In this document: in pieces, positions 7,757 through 13,875 of the stretch
How positions within the stretch are numbered: the stretch's first letter is position 1
Layout: each line of letters starts with the position of its first letter
Assembly: GCA_964510375.1 (NCBI GenBank)
Contig: CAZEBR010000024.1
Location: 1-26,980 of the forward strand
Reading direction: 5' to 3'
Source: CAYLJV01 sp964510375
GTDB taxonomy: Archaea > Hadarchaeota > Hadarchaeia > Hadarchaeales > JAGGTB01
DNA: 26,980 nt
The notes under the pieces: model-generated
Database searches by the model: none
Told to the model about the DNA's origin: nothing
Seen by the model: only the letters and a program-made list of their open reading frames with translations
Made by a program: the position numbers and the translations under genes

Positions 7757-8170
7757 TTATTCGCCGCCGCGGATTATCCTCCCGAGTTCCGAAATTTCCT
7801 TTTCGGGGGGATTGTTTACCACCGAATGTATGGGTCTGCCCCCGTCGTCCTCGAATCTGGGGAGTATGTTCACGTGAAGGTGAGGAATTTCCTGACCCGC
7901 GGCCTTACCGTCGTTTATTCCGATGGTGAAGGCGTCGGGCTCCAGCGCGTCTTCCAGTTTCTCTTCCACCCTCTTCACTCCCACGAATACCTCCTCTACG
8001 AGTTCCTCGCTCAGGTCGGTCATTTTCTCCACGTGTTTCTTTGGGATGACCAAGCTGTGTCCCGGAGCTTTCGGGTTGGCGTCCAAGAAGGAAATCACGT
8101 TTTCGCTTTCGTATAGGGTCTCGCTTTCCATCTCCCCGTCGGCTATTTTGCAAAAAATGCAGTCCTCCAT
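7757..8170 (-). CDS. HIT-family nucleotide hydrolase/transferase
   Basis: Histidine-triad protein of 137 residues, expected to act on nucleoside phosphoramidates or nucleotidyl conjugates. It starts MEDCIFCKIADGE, with the common CX2C of prokaryotic HIT proteins, followed by FLDANPKAPGHSLVIPKKHV and the triad region EIPHLHVNILPRF, in which the third His of the classical motif is Asn, as in many branched members; the central catalytic His remains. AGAGGTGAT ends five bases before the ATG at 8170 and fixes the start. A longer reading from GTG at 8185 would place the ribosome binding site inside the gene. It converges on sepS and follows a tiny zinc-ribbon gene in the same direction. Confidence 0.92.
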   Translation of the reverse strand: MEDCIFCKIADGEMESETLYESENVISFLDANPKAPGHSLVIPKKHVEKMTDLSEELVEEVFVGVKRVEEKLEDALEPDAFTIGINDGKAAGQEIPHLHVNILPRFEDDGGRPIHSVVNNPPEKEISELGRIIRGGE

Positions 8171-8181
8171 CTTATCACCTC

Positions 8182-8301
8182 TCACTTAATCTTTTCTTCG
8201 AAGCTACAATTTTTACATTTCCATTTACCTTCGGCCTTTTCCGTGTCCCCGCCACATTTCGGACAGACACCGAATTCCGGATTTTCCTCGGTAGGCTTCA
8301 T
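8182..8301 (-). CDS. 39-residue zinc-ribbon protein
   Basis: Too short for usual ORF cut-offs. It reads MKPTEENPEFGVCPKCGG, then a charged turn, then KWKCKNCSFEEKIK and stop: CX2C-X12-CX2C, a single zinc ribbon with no other domain. The stop TGA lies within the leader of the HIT gene, directly before its ribosome binding site, so the two genes form a compact minus-strand operon. It may be a small transcription or translation cofactor, or a protein partner of the HIT protein. The function is not recognised. Confidence 0.72.
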   Translation of the reverse strand: MKPTEENPEFGVCPKCGGDTEKAEGKWKCKNCSFEEKIK

Positions 8302-8459
8302 CTTCTCATTTTCCTTTCGAAGTGTTTCCGTGTTAAGAATTTCTGTTTTTATTTTTCCGGATAGTTCCCATATAACGACCGAAACGGTTGTGAAGAATTC
8401 GGATTGAAGAAGAATAAATAAGGGATCGTAATAAACAACTCCTGAATCGAGGTGAAAAT

Positions 8460-9023
8460 TTGTCTAACGATATAGCCAATCCGGCTCCTCTGGGACTGGC
8501 GGCGTTCGCTTTGACGACGTTTGCCCTGAGTGTCCATAACGCCGGACTTGCGGTCCTGCATTCCTTCTGGCCGTGGGCGATATTCTACGGCGGAATTGCC
8601 CAGTTTGCGGCAGGAATGTGGGAGTTCAAGAGAGGATCTACCTTCCCAGCTACGGCATTCTCGTCTTACGGAATGTTCTGGATGGGTCTCGCTTCTGCAG
8701 TGACCCTACTGGATTACGGCATAATATCTTCCGCCGCTTTTGCGTCGATAGAGAAGGTGTTCCTGACGGCTTGGACCATATTTACTTTCTATCTATGGAT
8801 CGGTACTTTCAGGATAAACTGGGGACTGGTCGGAGTGTTTACGACGCTGGAGATTACTTTCGTGGTCCTGACTCTGGGCAATCTGCTTGGAGTTTCCGCC
8901 TTGGTAACCGCCGGAGGTTGGATAGGAATACTCACTGCGCTGGTTGCGTGGTACGTTTCCGGAGCCGAGCTTCTAGAGGAGACCTGGGGAGAGAAAGTGC
9001 TTCCCCTCGGACCCATAAGCTAG
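8460..9023 (+). CDS. Acetate/succinate transporter, GPR1/FUN34/YaaH (SatP/AceTr) family
   Basis: Six-TM channel-like transporter for acetate and related monocarboxylates in the cell membrane. The signature NPAPLGLAAFALTTFALS is at the N-terminus (residues 6-23). Six hydrophobic segments follow, including FYGGIAQFAAGMWEFKRG and SSYGMFWMGLASAV, both typical of the family. The 187-residue length is normal. The start is TTG at 8460, preceded at 8450-8455 by GAGGTG, a strong ribosome binding site; no ATG fits. A TATA-like AATAAATA lies at 8413-8420. It is monocistronic, with a hairpin terminator downstream. Acetate uptake or release is the likely role. Confidence 0.9.
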   Translation: MSNDIANPAPLGLAAFALTTFALSVHNAGLAVLHSFWPWAIFYGGIAQFAAGMWEFKRGSTFPATAFSSYGMFWMGLASAVTLLDYGIISSAAFASIEKVFLTAWTIFTFYLWIGTFRINWGLVGVFTTLEITFVVLTLGNLLGVSALVTAGGWIGILTALVAWYVSGAELLEETWGEKVLPLGPIS

Positions 9024-9053
9024 AACTGTTGAGTTAATACCTGATCAAGGAGT

Positions 9054-9082
9054 AAAGGGTGTTTAAATACCCTTTGCGTTTT
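9054..9082 (+). terminator. Hairpin terminator after the acetate transporter
   Basis: AAAGGGT (9054-9060) pairs perfectly with ACCCTTT (9069-9075) around an 8-base loop and is followed by GCG and a long T-rich tract (TTTTTATTATTTTTTT). The position between the transporter and the tRNA gene fits a terminator. Confidence 0.65.
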
Positions 9083-9124
9083 TATTATTTTTTTAATGTC
9101 TCGAAAATAAGGATTTAGTAAGGC

Positions 9125-9198
9125 GCCTCGGTAGCTCAGCTGGCTAGAGCGATCGCCTTGTAAGCGATAGGTCGGGGGTTCGAGTCCCCCCCGGGGCT
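9125..9198 (+). tRNA. tRNA-Thr (UGU)
   Basis: A complete cloverleaf: acceptor GCCTCGG/CCGGGGC (9125-9131, 9191-9197, one G-U pair), D arm GCTC/GAGC, anticodon stem ATCGC/GCGAT around loop CTTGTAA with anticodon TGT at 9159-9161, variable AGGTC, and T arm GGGGG-TTCGAGT-CCCCC. The discriminator base is T. CCA is not encoded directly after it; a T intervenes before CCA at 9200-9202. The gene forms the left border of the accessory island and is immediately followed by an integrase relic, the classic arrangement for integration at a tRNA 3' end. Confidence 0.96.
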
Positions 9199-9202
9199 TC
9201 CA
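9190..9202 (+). repeat. Candidate left attachment site at the tRNA-Thr 3' end
   Basis: CCCGGGGCTTCCA at the tRNA 3' end recurs with one base missing as CCCGGGGCTCCA at 11331-11342, beyond the cargo gene. Together with the adjacent integrase relic this suggests an att core. The repeat is short, so the call is tentative. Confidence 0.4.
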
Positions 9203-9279
9203 TGTCACCGGGTTCGCATCCCCCTCTTGAAGGCCGTTAAAAAGGGCCTGAACCCTCCACTCTTGGAGTAAAAAGAAAA

Positions 9280-9804
9280 TTGAGCATACAGGACAAGGAA
9301 GAAAAAGTCAAGAGGGAAGTAGAACGGATCGAGAACTCCGACGGCCTGACCGACCAGGATGTCGACACTCTGATGGAGTACAAGCGAGACATGGAAATCA
9401 AAGGACTCAGCTTGAACAGAATACACAAAGTCTTGTACCAAACTAGAAAGATCGCCTGCCGGCTCGATAAGAACCTTGCCGACGCAACGGAAGAGGACGT
9501 CAAGGATATCGTCGCATGGATACAAAAACGCGATATCAAAGACTCCACAAGAAAGGACTACAGAGTAATGGTAAAACGGTTCTTCAAATGGCAAAACGAC
9601 AACATCTATCCTGAAAAAGTCCGATGGATCGACACAACAGGAAATAAGGGCAATAACAAGTTGCCGGAAAATCTGTTTAATGAGACTGATATTGAGAAGC
9701 TCACAGGGGCAACTAGAAATCTGAGGAACGAAGCAATGATTGATCTAAGCTGGGAAACCGGTGCACGACCAGGAGAATATCTCGACCTCCGGATATGTGA
9801 CTGA
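9280..9804 (+). pseudogene. Truncated tyrosine recombinase/integrase (XerC/D-like)
   Basis: The 174-residue reading frame has an N-terminal SAM-like core-binding domain (about 20-110, including DSTRKDYRVMVKRFFKWQ) and the beginning of the catalytic domain up to the first active-site Arg in WETGARPGEYLDL (Arg163). It then stops at TGA 9802. The remaining catalytic residues (Lys, His-x-x-Arg, His, Tyr) are absent, and I see no continuation in other frames, so the protein should not recombine DNA. The likely start is TTG at 9280 with GGAG upstream. Its place just after tRNA-Thr marks it as the integrase of an element that used this tRNA as its attachment site. Confidence 0.85.
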
Positions 9805-10064
9805 ATGGAGACGGGACAAACCGGATAGACTATGACTATTTTAGAAAACTTCTCAGAGAGATAGCTGAGCGCTCTTGAATACCCTTCTACTGTATCAAGT
9901 TGAATAATAGGAGATGTTATAGTTGAGCAAATATTACATTGGGATTCCCAAGAATCGAAATATATATGGAGGGCCCTTCGGAGAGATTTTAGAGTTTCAA
10001 ATCCGCCTTTTAATAGAGAGATCAAAAACTTGGCATTGAAAACTTTGACCTTAGAGACGATATG

Positions 10065-10080
10065 GTTCAAATATTTGAAC
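10065..10080. repeat. Perfect 16-bp palindrome
   Basis: GTTCAAATATTTGAAC is identical to its reverse complement with no spacer. It lies in the non-coding part of the island, 217 bases upstream of the cargo gene's ribosome binding site. Dimeric repressors often bind sites of this size; a chance A/T-rich palindrome is possible. Confidence 0.5.
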
Positions 10081-10132
10081 AATAGAGAGACCAAGCCACG
10101 GTAAAAGATTGGAGTTAAAATGACTAGGAAAA

Positions 10133-10144
10133 TTTGCTAGCAAA
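10133..10144. repeat. Perfect 12-bp palindrome
   Basis: TTTGCTAGCAAA reads the same on both strands. It lies 52 bases after the 16-bp palindrome and directly before the tRNA-3'-end-like segment at 10147-10168. It may be a recombination-associated or operator site. Confidence 0.4.
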
Positions 10145-10296
10145 CTCGGTTATAATCCCTCCCCCACCATAGCAAATGTTGAATTTATTACAAATACCAC
10201 CAACTAGTGAGGTTTAACACCCATAACGAAAAATTGGATTAAAATATTGAAGGGAAATAAATATCTTTTTCCATCTATTCTTATGGAGGGTAATTT

Positions 10297-11226
10297 TTGA
10301 GAATAACTTTTGGAAACGGGAGGAGTATAGGCAATCCTGAGGGACGCATCCGGGAGTACTGTTCGATCGAAATTTACCAGGGGTACGATGATTGCCACAG
10401 TATCAACAATAAGATAACTCAAGAAGATATTGAAGCCGCAGACAAGATCTATGCTTTGATAAGGCTTTACGGGAGGGGTTTACCTGAAAAGATCGTCAAC
10501 TCATCTGAAATATCATCCGCTTTGCATAATGTGAAAAACCAGAACCTAGGAAAAATACCTGATTCCGAATGGCAGAGAACGAAAACTCGATTGAGAGAAT
10601 TGTTAAAGTCTTTTCTAAAATTCAAAGGTGTGGGATTGGCGAGGGCAACGAAGATACTTCATTTAAAAAGACCGAAACTGGTTCCGATTTTGGACAGTTA
10701 TTTTATGAATTTTCTGATGGGTGTTGATAATGATCAAGTCTCTAAGTCAAAATCTCTACAAGATGGTATTAAAGCAGTTGAAATAGCTAGGAAGGATTTG
10801 AGAGAAAACAAAAAAGAGTTCAAAAAACTTCAAAAAGAGTTATCGGATCTACCTATCCCGCTTACGAGAGTAAGGCTTTATGATATTTTATGTTGGACGG
10901 TAGAGAAATGGGACATAAGGGGAGAGATGGATGCCCCTTACGGGAAGCCCAAGAAATCTGTAAAATCTGAGAAAAGTATTGAAATTAAGAGTGAAACTAA
11001 AAAAACAAAGAAATGTGGAACAGGAGGTTTTGCCGTCTATATGGACGATCCAGAAGATTATGCTATGGTTCACCGTGAAAGTTGTGGACATTACCAGAAT
11101 AGGAAGGGAGACCAGATGGATACGGGGTATTGGAAAGGAGGATTCAGATCTAAAAAAGAAGCTTTAAATTTTGCTCAGAAAACGGAAAAGAGTGATGTAG
11201 ATACCTGTGGGAAATGTATGAAATAA
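10297..11226 (+). CDS. Island cargo protein: DUF6308-like helical domain plus C-terminal Cys/His domain
   Basis: A 309-residue protein of unknown function and the only intact gene of the island. Residues 1-210 are mainly helical; FKGVGLARATKILHLKRPKL followed by VPILDSYF (109-136) looks like a helix-hairpin-helix-type DNA-contact region and resembles DUF6308-type proteins as I remember them. A Lys/Ser-rich linker (211-240) joins a compact C-terminal domain (241-309) with HRESCGHY, YWKGGFRSKKEALNFA and CGKC, a possible zinc site using Cys263, His265, Cys304 and Cys307. The start is TTG at 10297, six bases after a perfect GGAGGG. Base and codon use are more AT-rich than in the core operon, consistent with transfer. 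A DNA-binding or defence-type role is a guess from context. Confidence 0.72.
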   Translation: MRITFGNGRSIGNPEGRIREYCSIEIYQGYDDCHSINNKITQEDIEAADKIYALIRLYGRGLPEKIVNSSEISSALHNVKNQNLGKIPDSEWQRTKTRLRELLKSFLKFKGVGLARATKILHLKRPKLVPILDSYFMNFLMGVDNDQVSKSKSLQDGIKAVEIARKDLRENKKEFKKLQKELSDLPIPLTRVRLYDILCWTVEKWDIRGEMDAPYGKPKKSVKSEKSIEIKSETKKTKKCGTGGFAVYMDDPEDYAMVHRESCGHYQNRKGDQMDTGYWKGGFRSKKEALNFAQKTEKSDVDTCGKCMK

Positions 11227-11292
11227 ATTTTTCCAAAATTATTTTTAACCATCAGATAGTATGTGAATAGTGGGTTTAAAGGCTTAAACGGT

Positions 11293-11342
11293 CTCTGAGA
11301 GCGATTCGAACCCGCCCGCAGGGAAGCCCACCCGGGGCTCCA
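11293..11342 (-). repeat. Decayed tRNA-like 3' fragment with candidate right attachment site
   Basis: This GC-rich block stands out in AT-rich DNA. Read on the minus strand it resembles a type II (Ser/Leu-like) tRNA from the variable arm (CTTCCCTGCGGGC) through a T loop (GGGTTCGAATC), but the T stem cannot close, as though two C residues were lost, and no anticodon or 5' half follows. Its + strand right edge, CCCGGGGCTCCA at 11331-11342, repeats the tRNA-Thr 3' end with one base missing. I read it as the right-hand scar of the integrated element. Confidence 0.4.
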
Positions 11343-11345
11343 CTG

Positions 11346-11537
11346 CTAATATTTTCATTCTTGGAGGGGTTTCTTGAATCTGGGTTAGAAGAATTATTTT
11401 TATTAAAATTATCATTTAAAGGACTTAAGACTGTTTTTTATTCTTTAAAAATTTTATATTATAGCTCTTTCCGCAACTCTGCTTATATTTATTCCTTCTT
11501 TCTTGACCATTTTCAAAATTTATACTTCTATTATTTA
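11346..11537. other. AT-rich spacer, no gene seen
   Basis: This is low-complexity A/T-rich DNA between the att-like scar and the transporter relic. A 63-codon open frame here (from 11361) is Phe/Leu/Tyr-rich by composition and has no ribosome binding site suited to its ATG, so I do not call it. Confidence 0.5.
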
Positions 11538-11771
11538 TTACGATATGTTTAGAATTCGAGAGTCCTTAGCCCATTTAACCCCATATAGGAAAGGAGTATC
11601 CATCGCTGCAATAAGTAACTTAACCACGTATTGCCCAATTATTAGAGGCACCACAGGCAATACTCCATAAAATGCGATTGTAATGAAAATTACTGTGTCT
11701 ATTAACTGGCTTGATGACGTAGATGCGACATTTCTTATCCAAAGGTGTTTTCCCTTTGTCTTTTCCTTGAT
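11538..11771 (-). pseudogene. C-terminal relic of a queuosine-precursor transporter (YhhQ/VUT family)
   Basis: Minus-strand translation gives IKEKTKGKHLWIRNVAST, SQLIDTVIFITIAFYGVLPV, IIGQYVVKLLIAAMDTPFLY and GVKWAKDSRILNIS before a stop at 11538-11540. The RN-(x)-AS-(x)4-QLIDT pattern and GQY-(x)2-KLLIA are hallmarks of the DUF165/YhhQ family, which imports preQ0, preQ1 or queuine. Only the last 77 or so residues remain: a TAA at 11772-11774 blocks the frame and there is no start codon. The missing N-terminal part would have lain where the oxidoreductase gene now begins, so an insertion or deletion removed it. The relic implies that an ancestor salvaged a 7-deazaguanine precursor, which archaea use for archaeosine. 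Confidence 0.75.
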
Positions 11772-11823
11772 TTAGTTAAGCTTTACAGGTCAAAAATCCA
11801 ATTGTGATGGGGGAGGTGATTTT

Positions 11824-13194
11824 TTGGAAGAGTATGATGTTCTGGTAGTAGGATCTGGAACGGGAAAGAAGATTGCTTCGCGCGCCGCTGAAAAGGGGTT
11901 GGAAGTCGCCCTAGTCGATAGGGATGAGTTTGGCGGGACCTGCCTGCTTCGTGGCTGTGTTCCCTCAAAGACCATGATCTATCCTGCGGATGTGATACGG
12001 GAAGCCGAAGAGGCAGATAAAATCGGCGTAAACTTCCAAATGGAGGCAATCGATTTTCAAAAGATCATGGATAGAACGAGGGCAAGCTACGAGTCCAAAC
12101 AGAAAAGGCTACTGAAAAGCGTTCAAGAGGACGAAAACACGGTTTTTTACAACGAAGTCGGAAAGTTTGTCGACGACTATACTATGGAAGTTTCCGGTGA
12201 AACGATTAAAGCCGATAAGGTCGTGCTCTTTTCGGGTTCTCGCCCGGTAATACCGCCGATAGATGGGATAGATGAAACTGATTTCCTGACCAATAGAAAT
12301 ATTTTCGATTTGGATGAGAAGCCTGAGAGTCTCATCATTATCGGTGGCGGTTACATCGGGATGGAGTTTGCCCATTTTTTCGATGCGGTGGGAACCGAGG
12401 TTACCGTAATAGAGATGATGGATCAGCTTCTTCCGGGAAGAGATACCGAGATTACCGATCTGCTTGAGAAAGAACTTTCGGACAGAATGGAAGTCTTGAC
12501 GGGACATGAAGTTACCGAAGTCGGAGAAATGGATGAGGAAAAATTCGTAAGGGCCGAGGACTCCGAGACCGGCGAAGGTAAGGAGTTGAAGGGAGAATCC
12601 ATCCTTCTGGCGGTGGGCAGGAAATCCAACGCAGATTTGCTGGAGGTAGAGAACACGGGGGTAGAGACGGACGATAAAGGCTGGATTAAAGTTGACGAGC
12701 AATTGGAATCGACCAAGGAGAACGTCTGGGCCGGGGGAGACGCGACGGGGAAACATATGCTGAAACACGTGGCCAATTATGATGCCAAAGTGGTATGGCA
12801 CAACGCTTTCACGGACGAGCACATGACCGTAGATTATCACGCCGTTCCTTACGCGGTGTTTACCCGGCCCCAGATCGCCGGAGTGGGGATGACCGTAGAG
12901 GAGGCCAAAGAGGACCACGAGGTTCTGGTGACGAAGGGCGAGTACTCGGATACGGCGAAGGGATACGCGATGGGTGACCCGGAAGGTTTTTGCAAGATAA
13001 TCGTGGACGGCGACGATAAAACTATTCTGGGAGCCCACATAATCGGACCCTCCGCACCCATCTTGATCCAGGAGATCGTCAATCTCATGTATGCTGGCGA
13101 TGGGACTATAGATCCGTTGTTCGACGCGATGCATATTCACCCGGCGTTGTCCGAAGTGATTTCATTTTCTCTCGGAAACTGGGAAGAGGTGTAG
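11824..13194 (+). CDS. FAD-dependent pyridine nucleotide-disulfide oxidoreductase (dihydrolipoamide dehydrogenase-like)
   Basis: Class I flavoprotein disulfide reductase of 456 residues: N-terminal FAD domain (VLVVGSGTGKKIAS), redox-active pair Cys40/Cys45 in GGTCLLRGCVPSK, NAD(P) domain with IIIGGGYIGMEFA, second FAD motif VWAGGDATG, and a C-terminal dimerisation domain with the HIHPALSE base motif. The first Gly motif reads GSGTGK rather than GxGxxG, a variant I associate with mycothione-reductase-like and archaeal paralogues. No lipoyl domain or 2-oxoacid dehydrogenase genes are nearby, and the MerA C-terminal Cys pair is missing. The disulfide substrate is unknown. The start is TTG at 11824, preceded by GGGGGAGGTGATT (11808-11820), a full-length ribosome binding site. 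Confidence 0.88.
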   Translation: MEEYDVLVVGSGTGKKIASRAAEKGLEVALVDRDEFGGTCLLRGCVPSKTMIYPADVIREAEEADKIGVNFQMEAIDFQKIMDRTRASYESKQKRLLKSVQEDENTVFYNEVGKFVDDYTMEVSGETIKADKVVLFSGSRPVIPPIDGIDETDFLTNRNIFDLDEKPESLIIIGGGYIGMEFAHFFDAVGTEVTVIEMMDQLLPGRDTEITDLLEKELSDRMEVLTGHEVTEVGEMDEEKFVRAEDSETGEGKELKGESILLAVGRKSNADLLEVENTGVETDDKGWIKVDEQLESTKENVWAGGDATGKHMLKHVANYDAKVVWHNAFTDEHMTVDYHAVPYAVFTRPQIAGVGMTVEEAKEDHEVLVTKGEYSDTAKGYAMGDPEGFCKIIVDGDDKTILGAHIIGPSAPILIQEIVNLMYAGDGTIDPLFDAMHIHPALSEVISFSLGNWEEV

Positions 13195-13230
13195 GAAGGA
13201 CGTTAAAGTGGGATAAAATAATATTATAGC

Positions 13231-13361
13231 CCTGTTGATTCGTTAGTTGGAGGAAATCAGAAAGATGTATTCCTGCGAGTTGTGCGAAGAACAGTTCGAC
13301 ACAAAGGAGGAACTAAAGAGGCATTTGGAAAATGACCATAAGGAAGAGGATAGTAGGGAAT
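13231..13361 (+). repeat. 131-bp direct repeat, copy 1
   Basis: These 131 bases, holding the leader and most of the small zinc-finger gene, align without gaps to 14976-15106 with 12 mismatches by my count. Both copies point the same way and flank the Gfo/Idh/MocA gene. Confidence 0.85.
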
Positions 13362-13369
13362 TGGATTAA
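13265..13369 (+). CDS. 34-residue C2H2 zinc-finger protein, copy 1 (intact finger)
   Basis: Too short for normal gene calling. MYSCELCEEQFDTKEELKRH continues LENDHKEEDSRELD: one classical C2H2 finger, Cys4-X2-Cys7-X12-His20-X4-His25, with the conserved Phe and Leu core. GGAGG at 13249-13253 is 11 bases before the ATG, and an AATATTAT TATA-like box lies near 13220. Single-finger mini-proteins of this kind occur in haloarchaea and their relatives and may be small transcription or protein-interaction factors. It starts 70 bases after the oxidoreductase. A 91% identical copy lies 1.7 kb downstream. Confidence 0.75.
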   Translation: MYSCELCEEQFDTKEELKRHLENDHKEEDSRELD

Positions 13370-13383
13370 CGCGGACTGATTGG

Positions 13384-13615
13384 CTATATCTTTTCGATCC
13401 TGCTTTCTTTCCTTTCCTTCTTTATATACTTGTCTTCGCCGAGTGGATGTCCCCCCAAATCCGTGTCTAATCATAGCTATCGCTTTGTAGGCCTTCTTTT
13501 GTTCTCACCGGGGTTTGAATAGTTCTATTACCGATTGAGTGATCAATGGAGTGGGAACCTCTTTTTCTACGACCTTCACCACTTCCTTCTTTGAAGAAAA
13601 AACAGCTGATTTCAT
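13384..13615 (-). pseudogene. Possible decayed small gene (minus strand)
   Basis: Minus-strand reading from ATG 13615 gives MKSAVFSSKKEVVKVVEKEV and on to an in-frame TGA after about 36 residues. The same frame continues with EQKKAYKAIAMIRHG, then a +1 shift leads into GGHPLGEDKYIKKERKESRI and a TAG at 13384-13386. The continuity of protein-like sequence across one stop and one shift suggests a small gene of about 75 codons in decay. No family is recognised; chance is not excluded. The rest of this 500-base gap (13616-13875) is AT-rich and shows nothing else to me. Confidence 0.3.
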
Positions 13616-13875
13616 ATTTATATATCCATAATTAGTTAAACTTTATTCGAAAATAAAATTTTTTAAACAGATAGGCTTTCGCCCCAGCTTTATTTTTTGG
13701 ATTAAAGGACTAAAAATGTTTTAATTGATTCAAAATGAGAAATAAAAGTTTCTAACACCGATAAAGAACAGGCGCTCTAATGTAAAATTATGGAGCATTG
13801 GAAACGAAAGGCTAGTTTTTCTACCAGTAACTAGCATGTGTGAATTTAAAAAGAACTAAAAAATAGTAACGGGGA

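Larger units (their letters stand above)
9805..10296. other. AT-rich non-coding stretch of the island with perfect palindromes
   Basis: I see no convincing gene in these 490 bases; the long minus-strand reading frame from 9606 to 10094 is mostly antisense to the integrase relic and has no family features. The stretch holds a perfect 16-bp palindrome (10065-10080), a perfect 12-bp palindrome (10133-10144), and a C-rich segment resembling a tRNA 3' end (10147-10168). GGAGGG at 10285-10290 is the ribosome binding site of the next gene. It is probably debris of an integrated element plus the promoter region of the cargo gene. Confidence 0.6.

Noticed and set aside
9020..9208. Minus-strand 62-codon frame (GGLEPPTYRLQGDRSSQLSY) across the tRNA gene
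   Set aside because: This is the typical false translation of the antisense strand of a tRNA gene; the tRNA-Thr cloverleaf explains the sequence.
9606..10094. Minus-strand 162-codon open frame
   Set aside because: It begins antisense to the integrase relic, has no domain features and continues into A/T-rich debris; no ribosome binding site was seen.
11361..11552. 63-codon Phe/Leu/Tyr-rich frame
   Set aside because: Composition follows from A/T-rich spacer; its end overlaps the transporter relic on the other strand.
12109..13140. Minus-strand 343-codon open frame opposite the flavin disulfide reductase
   Set aside because: Long but a shadow: the + strand encodes all motifs of a disulfide reductase, and the antisense protein has no family features.
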